Shown piece after piece: positions 1-7,489 of a stretch of DNA of 64,000 nt. The stretch is from Alicyclobacillus acidiphilus NBRC 100859. Lineage in GTDB: Bacteria > Bacillota > Bacilli > Alicyclobacillales > Alicyclobacillaceae. Each line of letters starts with the position of its first letter. Within the stretch, counting starts at the first letter, position 1. The stretch covers positions 1-64,000 of the forward strand of contig NZ_BCQI01000016.1 of NCBI RefSeq assembly GCF_001544355.1. Reading direction: 5' to 3'. The notes beneath the pieces are model-generated. The model worked only from the letters and a program-made list of their open reading frames with translations. It did no database searches and was not told the origin of the DNA. Position numbers and translations under genes: made by a program.

Positions 1-29
1 TATTTCAAAATTCAACAGGCAGTTTAGTT

Positions 30-293
30 ATGGATACGGAAATGGTTGGGAAGAAAGAGGTCGCAAAGACCACGCAATCCACCTTCGTGATCAAGTTGAA
101 TCAGCAGCAGTTGGACCAAATCAACGGCCAAAGCGACGCGGACGCTGGTTCGACGGGGAACAGTGTGACGAACAGCGTCTATGGACCAAGCGACGATGAC
201 GGATCGGCCAAGACCGTCATGGTGATTCAATTGAATATCAAAACGACCTTCGCCTACGCGAAGAAGCCTGTTTCAAAGCCGAAGGGTCTGTAA
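30..293 (+). CDS. small hypothetical protein
   Basis: An open frame of 87 codons that I do not recognise. It is hydrophilic, rich in Gln, Asp, Ser and Thr, has no membrane segment and no Cys, and ends in a Lys/Pro-rich tail. Two strand-like stretches (STFVIKLNQ near residues 17-25 and KTVMVIQLNIKTTF near 61-74) flank a low-complexity Asp/Ser/Gly middle, which could suit a small coat or beta-type protein, but this is only a guess. No clear ribosome binding site precedes the ATG at 30, so the ATG at 42 or a start outside the window is possible. A terminator-like hairpin lies downstream before the PQQ gene. Confidence 0.4.
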   Translation: MDTEMVGKKEVAKTTQSTFVIKLNQQQLDQINGQSDADAGSTGNSVTNSVYGPSDDDGSAKTVMVIQLNIKTTFAYAKKPVSKPKGL

Positions 294-335
294 ACGAGTC
301 GCGAATGCGTTGTGACATGGTGGTTCAACGAATGA

Positions 336-381
336 AAAGGATCGCCCGGCACTTGCGACTGCTTGTGGCGGCCTTTTTTTT
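336..381 (+). terminator. probable Rho-independent terminator
   Basis: AAAGG and CCGGCAC on the left pair imperfectly with GTGGCGG and CCTTT on the right, and a run of eight T residues follows at about 374-381. It lies between the small hypothetical gene and the PQQ gene, so it would end the upstream transcript. Confidence 0.5.
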
Positions 382-434
382 GTGTGTGTCACAAAAACAG
401 GCGTTGCCTCGTCACCTCGGTAAGAGGTGATCCC

Positions 435-2111
435 GTGCAACGGCGATATTCGTGGATGATAGGCGTCGTGATCGCAATCGGCGCCGCGGGCGTGGGCTTG
501 GGAATGGAAAGGTGGGAGCGCGGCGGAGATCGAGTGAAAGCGCAGCCTGCAACAATCGTGCGGCAGGCAGCCAACGCAACTGTTGTCCGCAGTGCTCAGA
601 CTCCAGCGGCCAAGCCAGCCGCGAAACTGCAGTTGTCGGCCGACTGGCCGACCTTTGGAAACAACCTGTGGCAGGACAGGGTGTCCCCCATCTCGTTTTC
701 GGCGACGGGGCAGCAATGGACAAAACGATACGAGATCCCCATCGCGTCCGGTGGGAGCAGCGAAACCTTCCCGCTGGAGCAAAACGGGACGCTGTACGTG
801 ACGACGATGCAGGGGGCCGTGATGGCCATCGATGCGGCCACAGGCAAGCGGCGCTGGACGTATTCGCCGACGCTCCATCTGGATCAGGGAATTCCGACCA
901 TCAACCGTGGAGTCGCGCTCGGCCTTGGCGACGTCTTTGTGCTGACGCCGGATGATAAGCTGGTTGCGCTGTCGCAGAAGACTGGGCAAGTCCGCTACGA
1001 GGTGACGGTGGCGGACGAGGACGAAGGGTATTTTGAGTCGATGGCGCCGCTCTATGCGGATGGCAAGGTGTTCGTCGGCAGCGCAGGTGGAGACGAAGGC
1101 GTGCGCGGCTTTGAAGCGTGCTACAACGCTAGCAGCGGCAAATTACTGTGGAGGACCTTCACGATACCCCAACGCGGCCAGGGGTGGGTGCCGAAGACGG
1201 GCGATCACGGCGGCGGCGCGGTATGGAACTCCCCTGCCTACGACCCGGCCACCAACCAACTGTTTTTTGGAACAGGGAATCCGTCACCGGACTATTTTGG
1301 CGAGCAGCGATCCGGGCCGGATCCCATGACGGACGCGATTGTTTCCGTTCGCGCTGACAGCGGCCGCGTCAACTGGTACCGCCAAGAGGTGGCGCACGAC
1401 TTGTGGGATTACGATGTCGCATCGCCGCCGATGTTGTTTCAGGTAAACGGCCAACTGGCCGTCGGCGAAGCGGGCAAGGACGGACGATGGTATGAATGGT
1501 ATACGAAGACGGGTCGCCCGGTGTTTGGACCCGTCGCGTTTGTGAAGGAGCATCATGTGCCGCCGACGAGCGAGGCGACCCTGGAATGGCCGGGATCGGA
1601 AGGCGGTGCGAACTACGGGCCGAGCGCCTACGATCCGGCTGACGGCGACGTGATCGTCAGCGGCATCAATGGTCCCGAATACGTTCGCGCAGCCCCGACC
1701 ACGCACACCAGCTATCGCGTGGACGACGGAACCGACGCCACCGCCGCGCCTGCGGGAGATTGGACAGGAACACTGACCAGTATCGACACGGCGACCGGGA
1801 ACGTGGTGTGGCAAAAGACATTGGCCACGCCCGCGATCGGCGGCGTCACCGCGTCGATTGGAGGCACCGCGTATTTCGGCGAAGCAAACGGATGGCTTTA
1901 CGGCGTCGACATGGCGACAGGGAAGACCGTCTGGTCGTACAACGCGCATATTCCAGCCGGCAGCGCGCCCATCCTCTATCGCGCGGGCGGGCACACCTTC
2001 CTCACTTTCGCGCTTGGCGAAAGCGCGTCCCTGCAAGGACTGTTCCCGTATGACGGCGATGTGGAGATCGTGACCTTCCAGTTGGCTACTTCGTCACGTC
2101 GAACATCGTGA
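435..2111 (+). CDS. PQQ-dependent dehydrogenase-like beta-propeller protein, exported
   Basis: 558 aa. The N-terminus has Arg residues followed by a hydrophobic segment (about residues 6-22), so the protein is probably exported or membrane-anchored. The body is an eight-bladed quinoprotein alcohol dehydrogenase-type propeller with repeated blade signatures such as ATGKRRW, SSGKLLW and ATGNVVW. It also has the GTGNPSPDY and HDLWDYDVASPP segments of PQQ enzymes, where the Asp residues include the likely catalytic base. These features suggest a periplasm-side alcohol or sugar oxidation role, but the substrate cannot be read. I see no vicinal disulfide Cys pair and no cytochrome c domain, so electrons would need another acceptor. 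GTG at 435 is chosen because AAGAGGTGA lies 4-5 bases upstream; the frame stays open to 363. The 3' end overlaps the convergent multicopper oxidase gene by 26 bp. Confidence 0.8.
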   Translation: MQRRYSWMIGVVIAIGAAGVGLGMERWERGGDRVKAQPATIVRQAANATVVRSAQTPAAKPAAKLQLSADWPTFGNNLWQDRVSPISFSATGQQWTKRYEIPIASGGSSETFPLEQNGTLYVTTMQGAVMAIDAATGKRRWTYSPTLHLDQGIPTINRGVALGLGDVFVLTPDDKLVALSQKTGQVRYEVTVADEDEGYFESMAPLYADGKVFVGSAGGDEGVRGFEACYNASSGKLLWRTFTIPQRGQGWVPKTGDHGGGAVWNSPAYDPATNQLFFGTGNPSPDYFGEQRSGPDPMTDAIVSVRADSGRVNWYRQEVAHDLWDYDVASPPMLFQVNGQLAVGEAGKDGRWYEWYTKTGRPVFGPVAFVKEHHVPPTSEATLEWPGSEGGANYGPSAYDPADGDVIVSGINGPEYVRAAPTTHTSYRVDDGTDATAAPAGDWTGTLTSIDTATGNVVWQKTLATPAIGGVTASIGGTAYFGEANGWLYGVDMATGKTVWSYNAHIPAGSAPILYRAGGHTFLTFALGESASLQGLFPYDGDVEIVTFQLATSSRRTS

Positions 2112-3498
2112 TCATGCCGCTCATCTGCGAGCCGTCCGTGGTGTGATCGGCGATGTGGCAGTGGAACAGCCATTTACCCGGCTGATTCGCGACAAACGAG
2201 AGATCGTAGGTCGATCCCGGCGACGTATCGATGGTGTCCAACGTCAGCGGGTCCTTGATGGGGTACCCGTCCTGGTTGATCACTTGGAAGTGGAACCCGT
2301 GCAAATGCATCGGATGGTCCATCGATCCGATATTGATCAGGTGAACGAGCACCTTGTCCCCGACTTTTGCCGGCATGACGGGCGTCGCTGGATACGACAG
2401 ACCGTTGATGGTGTATCCGAATTGAGGTGAATCGTTCACGATCAAGGTATATTCGTCCTGGTACCCTGGGTGAACTTGCCGCCAGCCTGTCCCTTTTGGC
2501 TCGACGATGAATGGGCCCCACAGCCCCATGTTTTCCTGCTTCAGCATATCGGTCATCGGATGGCTGTGGTACATGTAGGTTCCAGCCGGCGCATTCACGG
2601 TAAACGTGTACGTCCAGGTGTGACCGGGTTTGATGTCGGGCTGGCTGATGCCGCCCGTTCCATCCTGCGCGAACGGCACATCCAAGCCGTGCCAGTGCAC
2701 AGTCGTGCCCTCGGGCAATTTGTTGTCGACGATGATTTTGACCTTGTCGCCTTCATCCACCTTGATCTCCGGCCCCGGCACGCTTCCGTTATATGCCCAC
2801 GCTTCGACCTTTTCACCAGGCTTCACCTGCCACCAAACCGGTTCTGCCGTCAAGTGAAACACCTTGACGCCGTTCACCAGCTTGTACGGCAACAGGCGAA
2901 TATCGTCCTTTCCCTCCGGTTCGCCAGACGTGCCAGTTCCGAGCGGCGCGACCTTGTCGCTCGTCGTCTCGCTGCTGCCCGCAGCCGAATTGGTGTCGCT
3001 GGTGTCGTTTGACCCGGACATGTTCATGCCCATGTTCATGGAGTTGCCCGACGCGGAATTCCCGGATGCGGACGACGCGGACGATCCGGTGGCTGTGACG
3101 ATCACGGTGCCGTTCATGTCCCCATGGTACGCACAAAAATACGGATACGTACCTGCCTTGGTAAACGTGTACGAGAACGATTTACCCGGATCCAGTTCAC
3201 CTGAATCGAATTTCCCATCCGCCGTTCGATCCGCGCCGCTCGTCACCGTGTGCGCCATCGAGTCGTCGTTTTTCCACGTGACAGTCGTACCGACGGTCAC
3301 GTGGATACTGACAGGCTGGAATTGCGAGTCTTGCAGATTTACCGTCGCATGATGGCCTTGAACGACAGGTGAACTCGTCATGTTATTTGTCTTGTTCCCC
3401 GCGCCGTTTGTATCTGTGTTTGGCGACTGACAGCCGGCGAGCCCAAGAAGGCTGACGGCCGCGATCGAGAAAAGCGCACGTCTGAGTCGCTTGTTCAT
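2086..3498 (-). CDS. lipoprotein multicopper oxidase with N-terminal cupredoxin domain
   Basis: 470 aa. The signal peptide ends in the lipobox LAGC (Cys23), so this is a surface lipoprotein. Residues about 48-136 form a plastocyanin-like domain with type 1 copper ligands His83, Cys122, His125 and Met128. A Ser/Asn/Met-rich linker (about 138-185) includes a Met cluster at 154-160. Residues about 205-470 form a two-domain laccase or nitrite-reductase-like oxidase with HWH (268-270), HSH (311-313), HPMHLH (395-400) and HCHIADH (446-452), a full set of type 1, 2 and 3 copper motifs. It likely oxidises Cu(I), phenolics or a redox partner using O2, though nitrite reduction cannot be excluded. The ATG has AAAGAGG upstream. 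The gene converges on the PQQ enzyme and could serve it as a redox partner (inference). Confidence 0.85.
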   Translation of the reverse strand: MNKRLRRALFSIAAVSLLGLAGCQSPNTDTNGAGNKTNNMTSSPVVQGHHATVNLQDSQFQPVSIHVTVGTTVTWKNDDSMAHTVTSGADRTADGKFDSGELDPGKSFSYTFTKAGTYPYFCAYHGDMNGTVIVTATGSSASSASGNSASGNSMNMGMNMSGSNDTSDTNSAAGSSETTSDKVAPLGTGTSGEPEGKDDIRLLPYKLVNGVKVFHLTAEPVWWQVKPGEKVEAWAYNGSVPGPEIKVDEGDKVKIIVDNKLPEGTTVHWHGLDVPFAQDGTGGISQPDIKPGHTWTYTFTVNAPAGTYMYHSHPMTDMLKQENMGLWGPFIVEPKGTGWRQVHPGYQDEYTLIVNDSPQFGYTINGLSYPATPVMPAKVGDKVLVHLINIGSMDHPMHLHGFHFQVINQDGYPIKDPLTLDTIDTSPGSTYDLSFVANQPGKWLFHCHIADHTTDGSQMSGMITMFDVTK

Positions 3499-3597
3499 CG
3501 GCTACGTCCTCTTTCTTCATATGGAATCAGCTCTGCTAGTTTTTCCAAGGTCCAATCATACGGCGTTTGGGTGGGCTTGTCGTCAGCAAAAAGGACC

Positions 3598-3626
3598 ATT
3601 TTGAGGCCGAATCGGCCGATTGACAA
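3598..3626 (-). promoter_or_regulatory. putative promoter of the multicopper oxidase gene with palindromic operator
   Basis: Read on the minus strand, TTGTCA (3621-3626) and CAAAAT (3598-3603) are separated by 17 bp. The spacer overlaps a perfect 12-bp palindrome, AATCGGCCGATT (3610-3621). A symmetric element in the spacer suits a repressor or a metal-sensing regulator. The -10 match is weak, and no regulator gene lies nearby. Confidence 0.4.
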
Positions 3627-3692
3627 AAAACGGTCACAAGGCCGGGGCTGGTGGGAGCGGCGTGGCTGGGTGGCTGACACGGGGGTGACACG

Positions 3693-3887
3693 GGGGTGAA
3701 ATAAGCGGCCGTCAGCCGCTTATTTTGGCGGAATGACCGGATCGAAAGGAAATAGGCGGCCCCGAGCTGCTTATTTGCCTCCGGTGCCCCCGAAACGGCG
3801 CGGTTACAGGCAAATAAGCGGCCGTGGACCGCTTATTCGTCGCGAATGAGACGATTCGACACACATAAGCGGCCTGAGGCGGCTTAT
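3693..3887. repeat. 195-bp direct repeat, copy 1, with four hairpins
   Basis: This copy matches 4008-4202 at a constant offset of 315 bp, with only scattered substitutions and no indel. It holds four inverted repeats sharing the core ATAAGCGG/CCGCTTAT. They are 3699-3725 (11-bp perfect stem), 3750-3776 (imperfect), 3812-3838 and 3862-3890. Hairpin centres are about 51, 62 and 51 bp apart. Both neighbouring genes are on the minus strand, so the repeats lie after asnB and before the multicopper oxidase promoter. No convincing protein is encoded here. Confidence 0.85.
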
Positions 3888-4007
3888 GTGCGTGCCATTG
3901 GAGATGAGGCCAGTTGCTGGGCATAAGGGTCAAGCATGGGGAAGCGCGATCGCGATGGCCGGCGAAGGGCGAAGGCGATCGCAAGGGGCCGGGGCTGGCG
4001 AGCGGCC

Positions 4008-4202
4008 GGGGTGAAATAAGCGGCCGTCAGCCGCTTATTTTGGCGGAATGACCGGATCGAAAGGAAATAGGCGGCCCCGAGCTGCTTATTTGCCTCCGGT
4101 GCCCCCGAAACGGCCCGGCCACGGGTAAATAAGCGGTCGTGGACCGCTTATTCGTCGCGAATGAGACGATTCGACACACATAAGCGGCCTGAGGCGGCTT
4201 AT
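4008..4202. repeat. 195-bp direct repeat, copy 2, with four hairpins
   Basis: Second copy of the element at 3693-3887. Its hairpins are at about 4014-4040, 4065-4091, 4127-4153 and 4177-4203. Most differences from copy 1 fall between hairpins 2 and 3. Similarity seems to extend leftwards, since GGCCGGGGCTGG occurs before both copies (about 3641 and 3988), so the duplicated unit may be larger than 195 bp. The sequence between the copies (3888-4007) holds no recognisable gene. Confidence 0.85.
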
Positions 4203-4203
4203 T

Positions 4204-4318
4204 CGCGCCCCGCCCGCGGCCCTGCCCGCGCCCCGCCCTCGCCCCGCCCTCGCCCCTCGCCCCGCGCCGCTCCCCGCCGCCCACCTGGCTGCCGGCTCGG
4301 TCGCGCCCCCCCCTCGCC
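4204..4318. repeat. C-rich low-complexity tract with short imperfect tandem units
   Basis: About 115 bp, mostly C with G and almost no A, built of recurring CGCCCCGCCCT-type units. It sits directly after the asnB stop codon. On the asnB-sense strand it is strongly G-rich with many GGG/GGGG runs, so a G-quadruplex or strong RNA structure could form in the asnB 3' untranslated region. No gene is visible. Confidence 0.7.
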
Positions 4319-4319
4319 T

Positions 4320-6167
4320 TTACTTCACTCGAACGCTGTACTGTTTCATCCACTCATTCGTTTCGTAAAGGTAGTGGAACATTTGGGCCGTGCCCATAAT
4401 CTGTCCGAACCATGGGCGGTGTTCCGTGGGACTGTAACTCATCTGCGCGAGTGCGCGGACAGACGACGGATCGATGAAAGGCAGAATCGGCGACGACGGA
4501 TCGTTGACCACGGCCAGGGCCTTCTCGCGCACGAGTGCCAAGTACGCGGGATTGGGCGTCGATGGGTATGGACTCTTCTTGCGGTACAACGCGTCGTCAG
4601 GCAGATAGCCTTCCATCGCTTTTCGGAGAATGCCCTTCACTTCGTTCCCGACGGTTTTCATCGACCAAGGGATGTTGAATACATATTCGACGAGGCGGTG
4701 ATCGCAAAATGGAACCCGCACTTCCAGGCCGGAGCCCATGCTCATTCTGTCTTTCCGATCCAGCAATGTCGGCATAAACCTGGTGATGGACAAATAACCG
4801 ATTTCGCGCACGCGCGCGTCGCGGGCATTTTCCCCGGGGAGTTTCGGAACCTCCGAGAGGGCTTGCAGATACCGTTCACGAACGTATTCATGCGGTTTGA
4901 TCCGCTGTTTCAACTCATCCGACATGATGCCCATCCGCTCATGCAACCTGAGCGACCACGGGAATGTGTCGGCTTTGAGCGCGTCTTCGCGGTGAAACCA
5001 AGGATATCCGCCGAAAACCTCGTCTGCCGCTTCGCCGGACAGCGCCACGGTCACATCTTCCTTCACGCGCTTGCAGAACAAAAAGAGCGATGTGTCGATG
5101 TCGGCCATGCCGGGTAAATCTCTGGTGTGGAGCGGATGGAGCAGGTGTTCAGCCAAATCGGGTGTGTCGAAGATCACGCGATGGTGCACGCTGCCAATGA
5201 ACTTCGAGATTTTCTCAGCCCATGGCCCATCCAAGCTCTTCTGAAACGCGTTCGCCGTGAAATGCTTTTCCATGTCCTTGAACTCAATGGCGTACGTGTG
5301 CAAAGCGTCGCGGCCGGTCCGTTTGAAGTAACGGGCGGCGATCGCGGATACGACGCTCGAGTCCAAGCCTCCGGACAGGAATGTCGCGATGGGAACATCG
5401 GAAATCAATTGCCGCTCCACGATGTCAACCATCAATTCGCGGACGCGCTCCACCGTGGTGTCGAGCGAATCTTCGTGCTCGTAGCTCTGCAGCTTCCAGT
5501 ACGATTGCATCTTCATGCCATCCGGCGAACCAATCAGGATATGGCCGGGCAGCAACTCTTCAACCTGCTCGAACACGCCATGGCCTGGAGTCCTGGCGGG
5601 ACCCATCGAGAAAATCTCGGCCAAGCCCTCTTCCGTGATCACGGGTTCGATGGCCGGGTGCCTCAGCAGGGCTTTGATTTCGGATCCGAAGATGATGCCT
5701 TGCCCCACGCGGCTGATGAACAAAGGTTTGACGCCGAGTCGATCACGCCCCATGAACAAACGCTGATTCGCATCGTCCCATATCGCGAAGGCGAAGATGC
5801 CGTTCAATTTTTCGACACACTGGGGCCCCCACGCCACATAGGAGACAAGCAGCACTTCCGTGTCCGAATAGCCCTCGAAGTGGTAGCCAAGCGACACGAG
5901 TTCCCGGCGAATGTCTTCGGTGTTGTACAGCTCGCCGTTATATACGATGGTGTACGCCCGTTCGCCAAATGTCCGGGTCATCGGTTGAAGCCCGCCGTCG
6001 GGATCGACCACAATCAATCGACGATGTGCGAATACCGCATGACTCGTCACCCACAGCCCTTCAGCATCAGGCCCGCGCGAGCACAGCGCATCTCCCATGG
6101 ATTGCACGATTGGGGTTTCATAACTGAGGTCGCGGGTCCAATCAACCCACCCTGTAATTCCGCACAT
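4320..6167 (-). CDS. asnB: asparagine synthetase (glutamine-hydrolysing)
   Basis: 615 aa. It makes asparagine from aspartate, ATP and glutamine in the cytoplasm. The protein starts MCGITGWVD, so Cys2 is the class II glutaminase nucleophile after Met removal, and RGPDAEG and YNGELYN continue the glutaminase domain (about 1-210). The synthetase domain carries the PP-loop SGGLDSS (about 270), and GEAADEVFGGYPW near 360 is typical. ATG at 6167 is chosen because AGGAGG lies 8 bases upstream and Cys must be residue 2; the longer frame to 6308 is not needed. The length resembles the B. subtilis AsnO (YisO) type more than short forms. The C-rich tract and hairpin repeats follow it. Confidence 0.93.
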   Translation of the reverse strand: MCGITGWVDWTRDLSYETPIVQSMGDALCSRGPDAEGLWVTSHAVFAHRRLIVVDPDGGLQPMTRTFGERAYTIVYNGELYNTEDIRRELVSLGYHFEGYSDTEVLLVSYVAWGPQCVEKLNGIFAFAIWDDANQRLFMGRDRLGVKPLFISRVGQGIIFGSEIKALLRHPAIEPVITEEGLAEIFSMGPARTPGHGVFEQVEELLPGHILIGSPDGMKMQSYWKLQSYEHEDSLDTTVERVRELMVDIVERQLISDVPIATFLSGGLDSSVVSAIAARYFKRTGRDALHTYAIEFKDMEKHFTANAFQKSLDGPWAEKISKFIGSVHHRVIFDTPDLAEHLLHPLHTRDLPGMADIDTSLFLFCKRVKEDVTVALSGEAADEVFGGYPWFHREDALKADTFPWSLRLHERMGIMSDELKQRIKPHEYVRERYLQALSEVPKLPGENARDARVREIGYLSITRFMPTLLDRKDRMSMGSGLEVRVPFCDHRLVEYVFNIPWSMKTVGNEVKGILRKAMEGYLPDDALYRKKSPYPSTPNPAYLALVREKALAVVNDPSSPILPFIDPSSVRALAQMSYSPTEHRPWFGQIMGTAQMFHYLYETNEWMKQYSVRVK

Positions 6168-6329
6168 GCGCTCTTCCTCCTCAAACGTGAATTCCGCCTT
6201 ACGAACGCAGGCGCTGACAAAATCTCCACAGCTTATGACAGAGATGGGCGTTTGGTGCCCATCGACTCGGCGGATTTGGCTGCGAGTGTTCCGTCGGGGT
6301 TCGTGCAAGGGGCCGGGCCAGGGCTTGCG

Positions 6330-7136
6330 CTATGACTGGTTCAGCGCGTCGGCGATCATTTGCAGCACTCGGGCTCGCGATCTCGCTTCAATCGCTTCAT
6401 ATACTCGCGTATTGGGAAGTTGAGAGAATAGGTCGTGGCTTGGTCCGCCGAGTCGATCGTTGGTGTTTACCTCAAATAACCAAATTCCACCCAATTCATC
6501 CAACCCGTAGTCGATCCCGACTTCCTCAAACGGATAATACGTGTCGAGTGCATGGCAGATGGCCAAACTGGTTGTGTTCAATTTTTTTGTGAGTGCGCGC
6601 CTGGTTGGCTGCTTTTGATATAATTGTTGCAGTACTGCGGATGTTGGAAGCACTTTGCCGTGCCCCGTTCCAATATTGGACACGATACTACCCAGCCCTC
6701 CAACGCGGACAAGCGTGCCAGCCACCAGCCACTGGTCTCGTTGATCGCGTTGACACAGAACGCGAACATCGAACGTGCGGCCGCGCCACTTGGCGACGGG
6801 TGCTTCCTGCTGAACAATCGTGGTGTTCAATGGGTATCGGTTTTGCAGGGCTTCCAACGCTTCCAACGCGTTTTGAGGCGTGATGCGCAAACCGGAACTG
6901 AATTGAAGCGCCCAGCCTGATTTGCGGCGGTTCAGTCTGGCAATGTCGTTTCCGCCCCATGTATGGCATGGCTTGATGTACCATGCGTCAAAACGGTCCA
7001 GCATGCCGGGGGATGTGTGTTGGAGCAGTTGTGTATAAGGTAGATTGAGGTTTGGCAAGTTCGCTTCGGTCAAGGCCAAATACATTTGCCATTTATCGAG
7101 AAACAGCCGATTCATGTCCAATTGACCACGCGGCAA
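6330..7136 (-). CDS. YheC/YheD-type ATP-grasp protein
   Basis: About 268 aa. It resembles the YheC/YheD ATP-grasp family, members of which are linked to the endospore coat in Bacillus. The start region LFLDKWQMYLAL resembles the family's NKW segment. Then come WYIKPCHTWGGNDI (ATP-binding Lys), TFDVRVL and WLFEVNTNDRLGGPSHDLF, the metal-binding end of the fold. The ligase substrate is unknown for the family. TTG at 7136 is chosen because GGAGGTG lies 6 bases upstream; ATG 7115 is an alternative. The frame runs open to 7283, but that would cross the divergent comFB-like gene. The short divergent gap (57 bp) suggests a shared control region. Confidence 0.75.
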   Translation of the reverse strand: MPRGQLDMNRLFLDKWQMYLALTEANLPNLNLPYTQLLQHTSPGMLDRFDAWYIKPCHTWGGNDIARLNRRKSGWALQFSSGLRITPQNALEALEALQNRYPLNTTIVQQEAPVAKWRGRTFDVRVLCQRDQRDQWLVAGTLVRVGGLGSIVSNIGTGHGKVLPTSAVLQQLYQKQPTRRALTKKLNTTSLAICHALDTYYPFEEVGIDYGLDELGGIWLFEVNTNDRLGGPSHDLFSQLPNTRVYEAIEARSRARVLQMIADALNQS

Positions 7137-7193
7137 CGGTAACACCTCCGTTTGATCACCACCATATGCAAAGTGTCTGTGGGAGGGATAAGG

Positions 7194-7484
7194 GTGACTG
7201 TCTTCAATTACACAGAGCAGTTGGCGAAAGAGATGCTGAAACGAGACGAAATCAATTCCATTTTGACTTGCAAATGTGAGCAATGTGTCGATGATGTGCT
7301 GGCGATGGCTTTGAACAAGCTGCCTGCCCGCTATGTTTCAACCGAGTCCGGCCGCGTCTTCGTCAAGGCGAACTACATGCAGCCGCAATTGCAGTCCGAC
7401 GTTCTGAAGGAATTGACGTCGGCTGCCATGGTCGTGGCCAGTCATCCCCACCATTCGCGCGGTGAGCAAGGCGGGAGCGTGTAA
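7194..7484 (+). CDS. ComFB-like protein (late competence development family)
   Basis: 96 aa with the ComFB signature CKCEQCVDDVLAMALNKLPARYV near residues 26-48. The Cys cluster CxCxxC would bind zinc and the DV-A-ALN-LP segment is family-typical. In B. subtilis comFB lies in the comF operon, and its role in competence is unclear. ComFB-domain proteins in some other bacteria act as cyclic di-nucleotide receptors. Here it is not beside comFA or comFC but leads directly into tadA (5 bp gap). GTG at 7194 is chosen for GGAGG 7 bases upstream. A function in signalling is an inference. Confidence 0.75.
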   Translation: MTVFNYTEQLAKEMLKRDEINSILTCKCEQCVDDVLAMALNKLPARYVSTESGRVFVKANYMQPQLQSDVLKELTSAAMVVASHPHHSRGEQGGSV

Positions 7485-7489
7485 TACGG

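Noticed and set aside
3495-3599. A 34-codon frame overlapping the copper oxidase start by ATGA (minus strand)
   Set aside because: No ribosome binding site; the likely promoter -10 element lies on its start codon, so it would not be in the transcript.
3945-3982. Two GCGATCGC octamers, like the cyanobacterial HIP1 site
   Set aside because: Only two copies in a GC-rich spacer; expected by chance and not a genome signature here.
3712-4353. Two minus-strand frames sharing a C-terminal sequence
   Set aside because: They only read through the duplicated hairpin element and end identically because of the repeat; they look non-coding.
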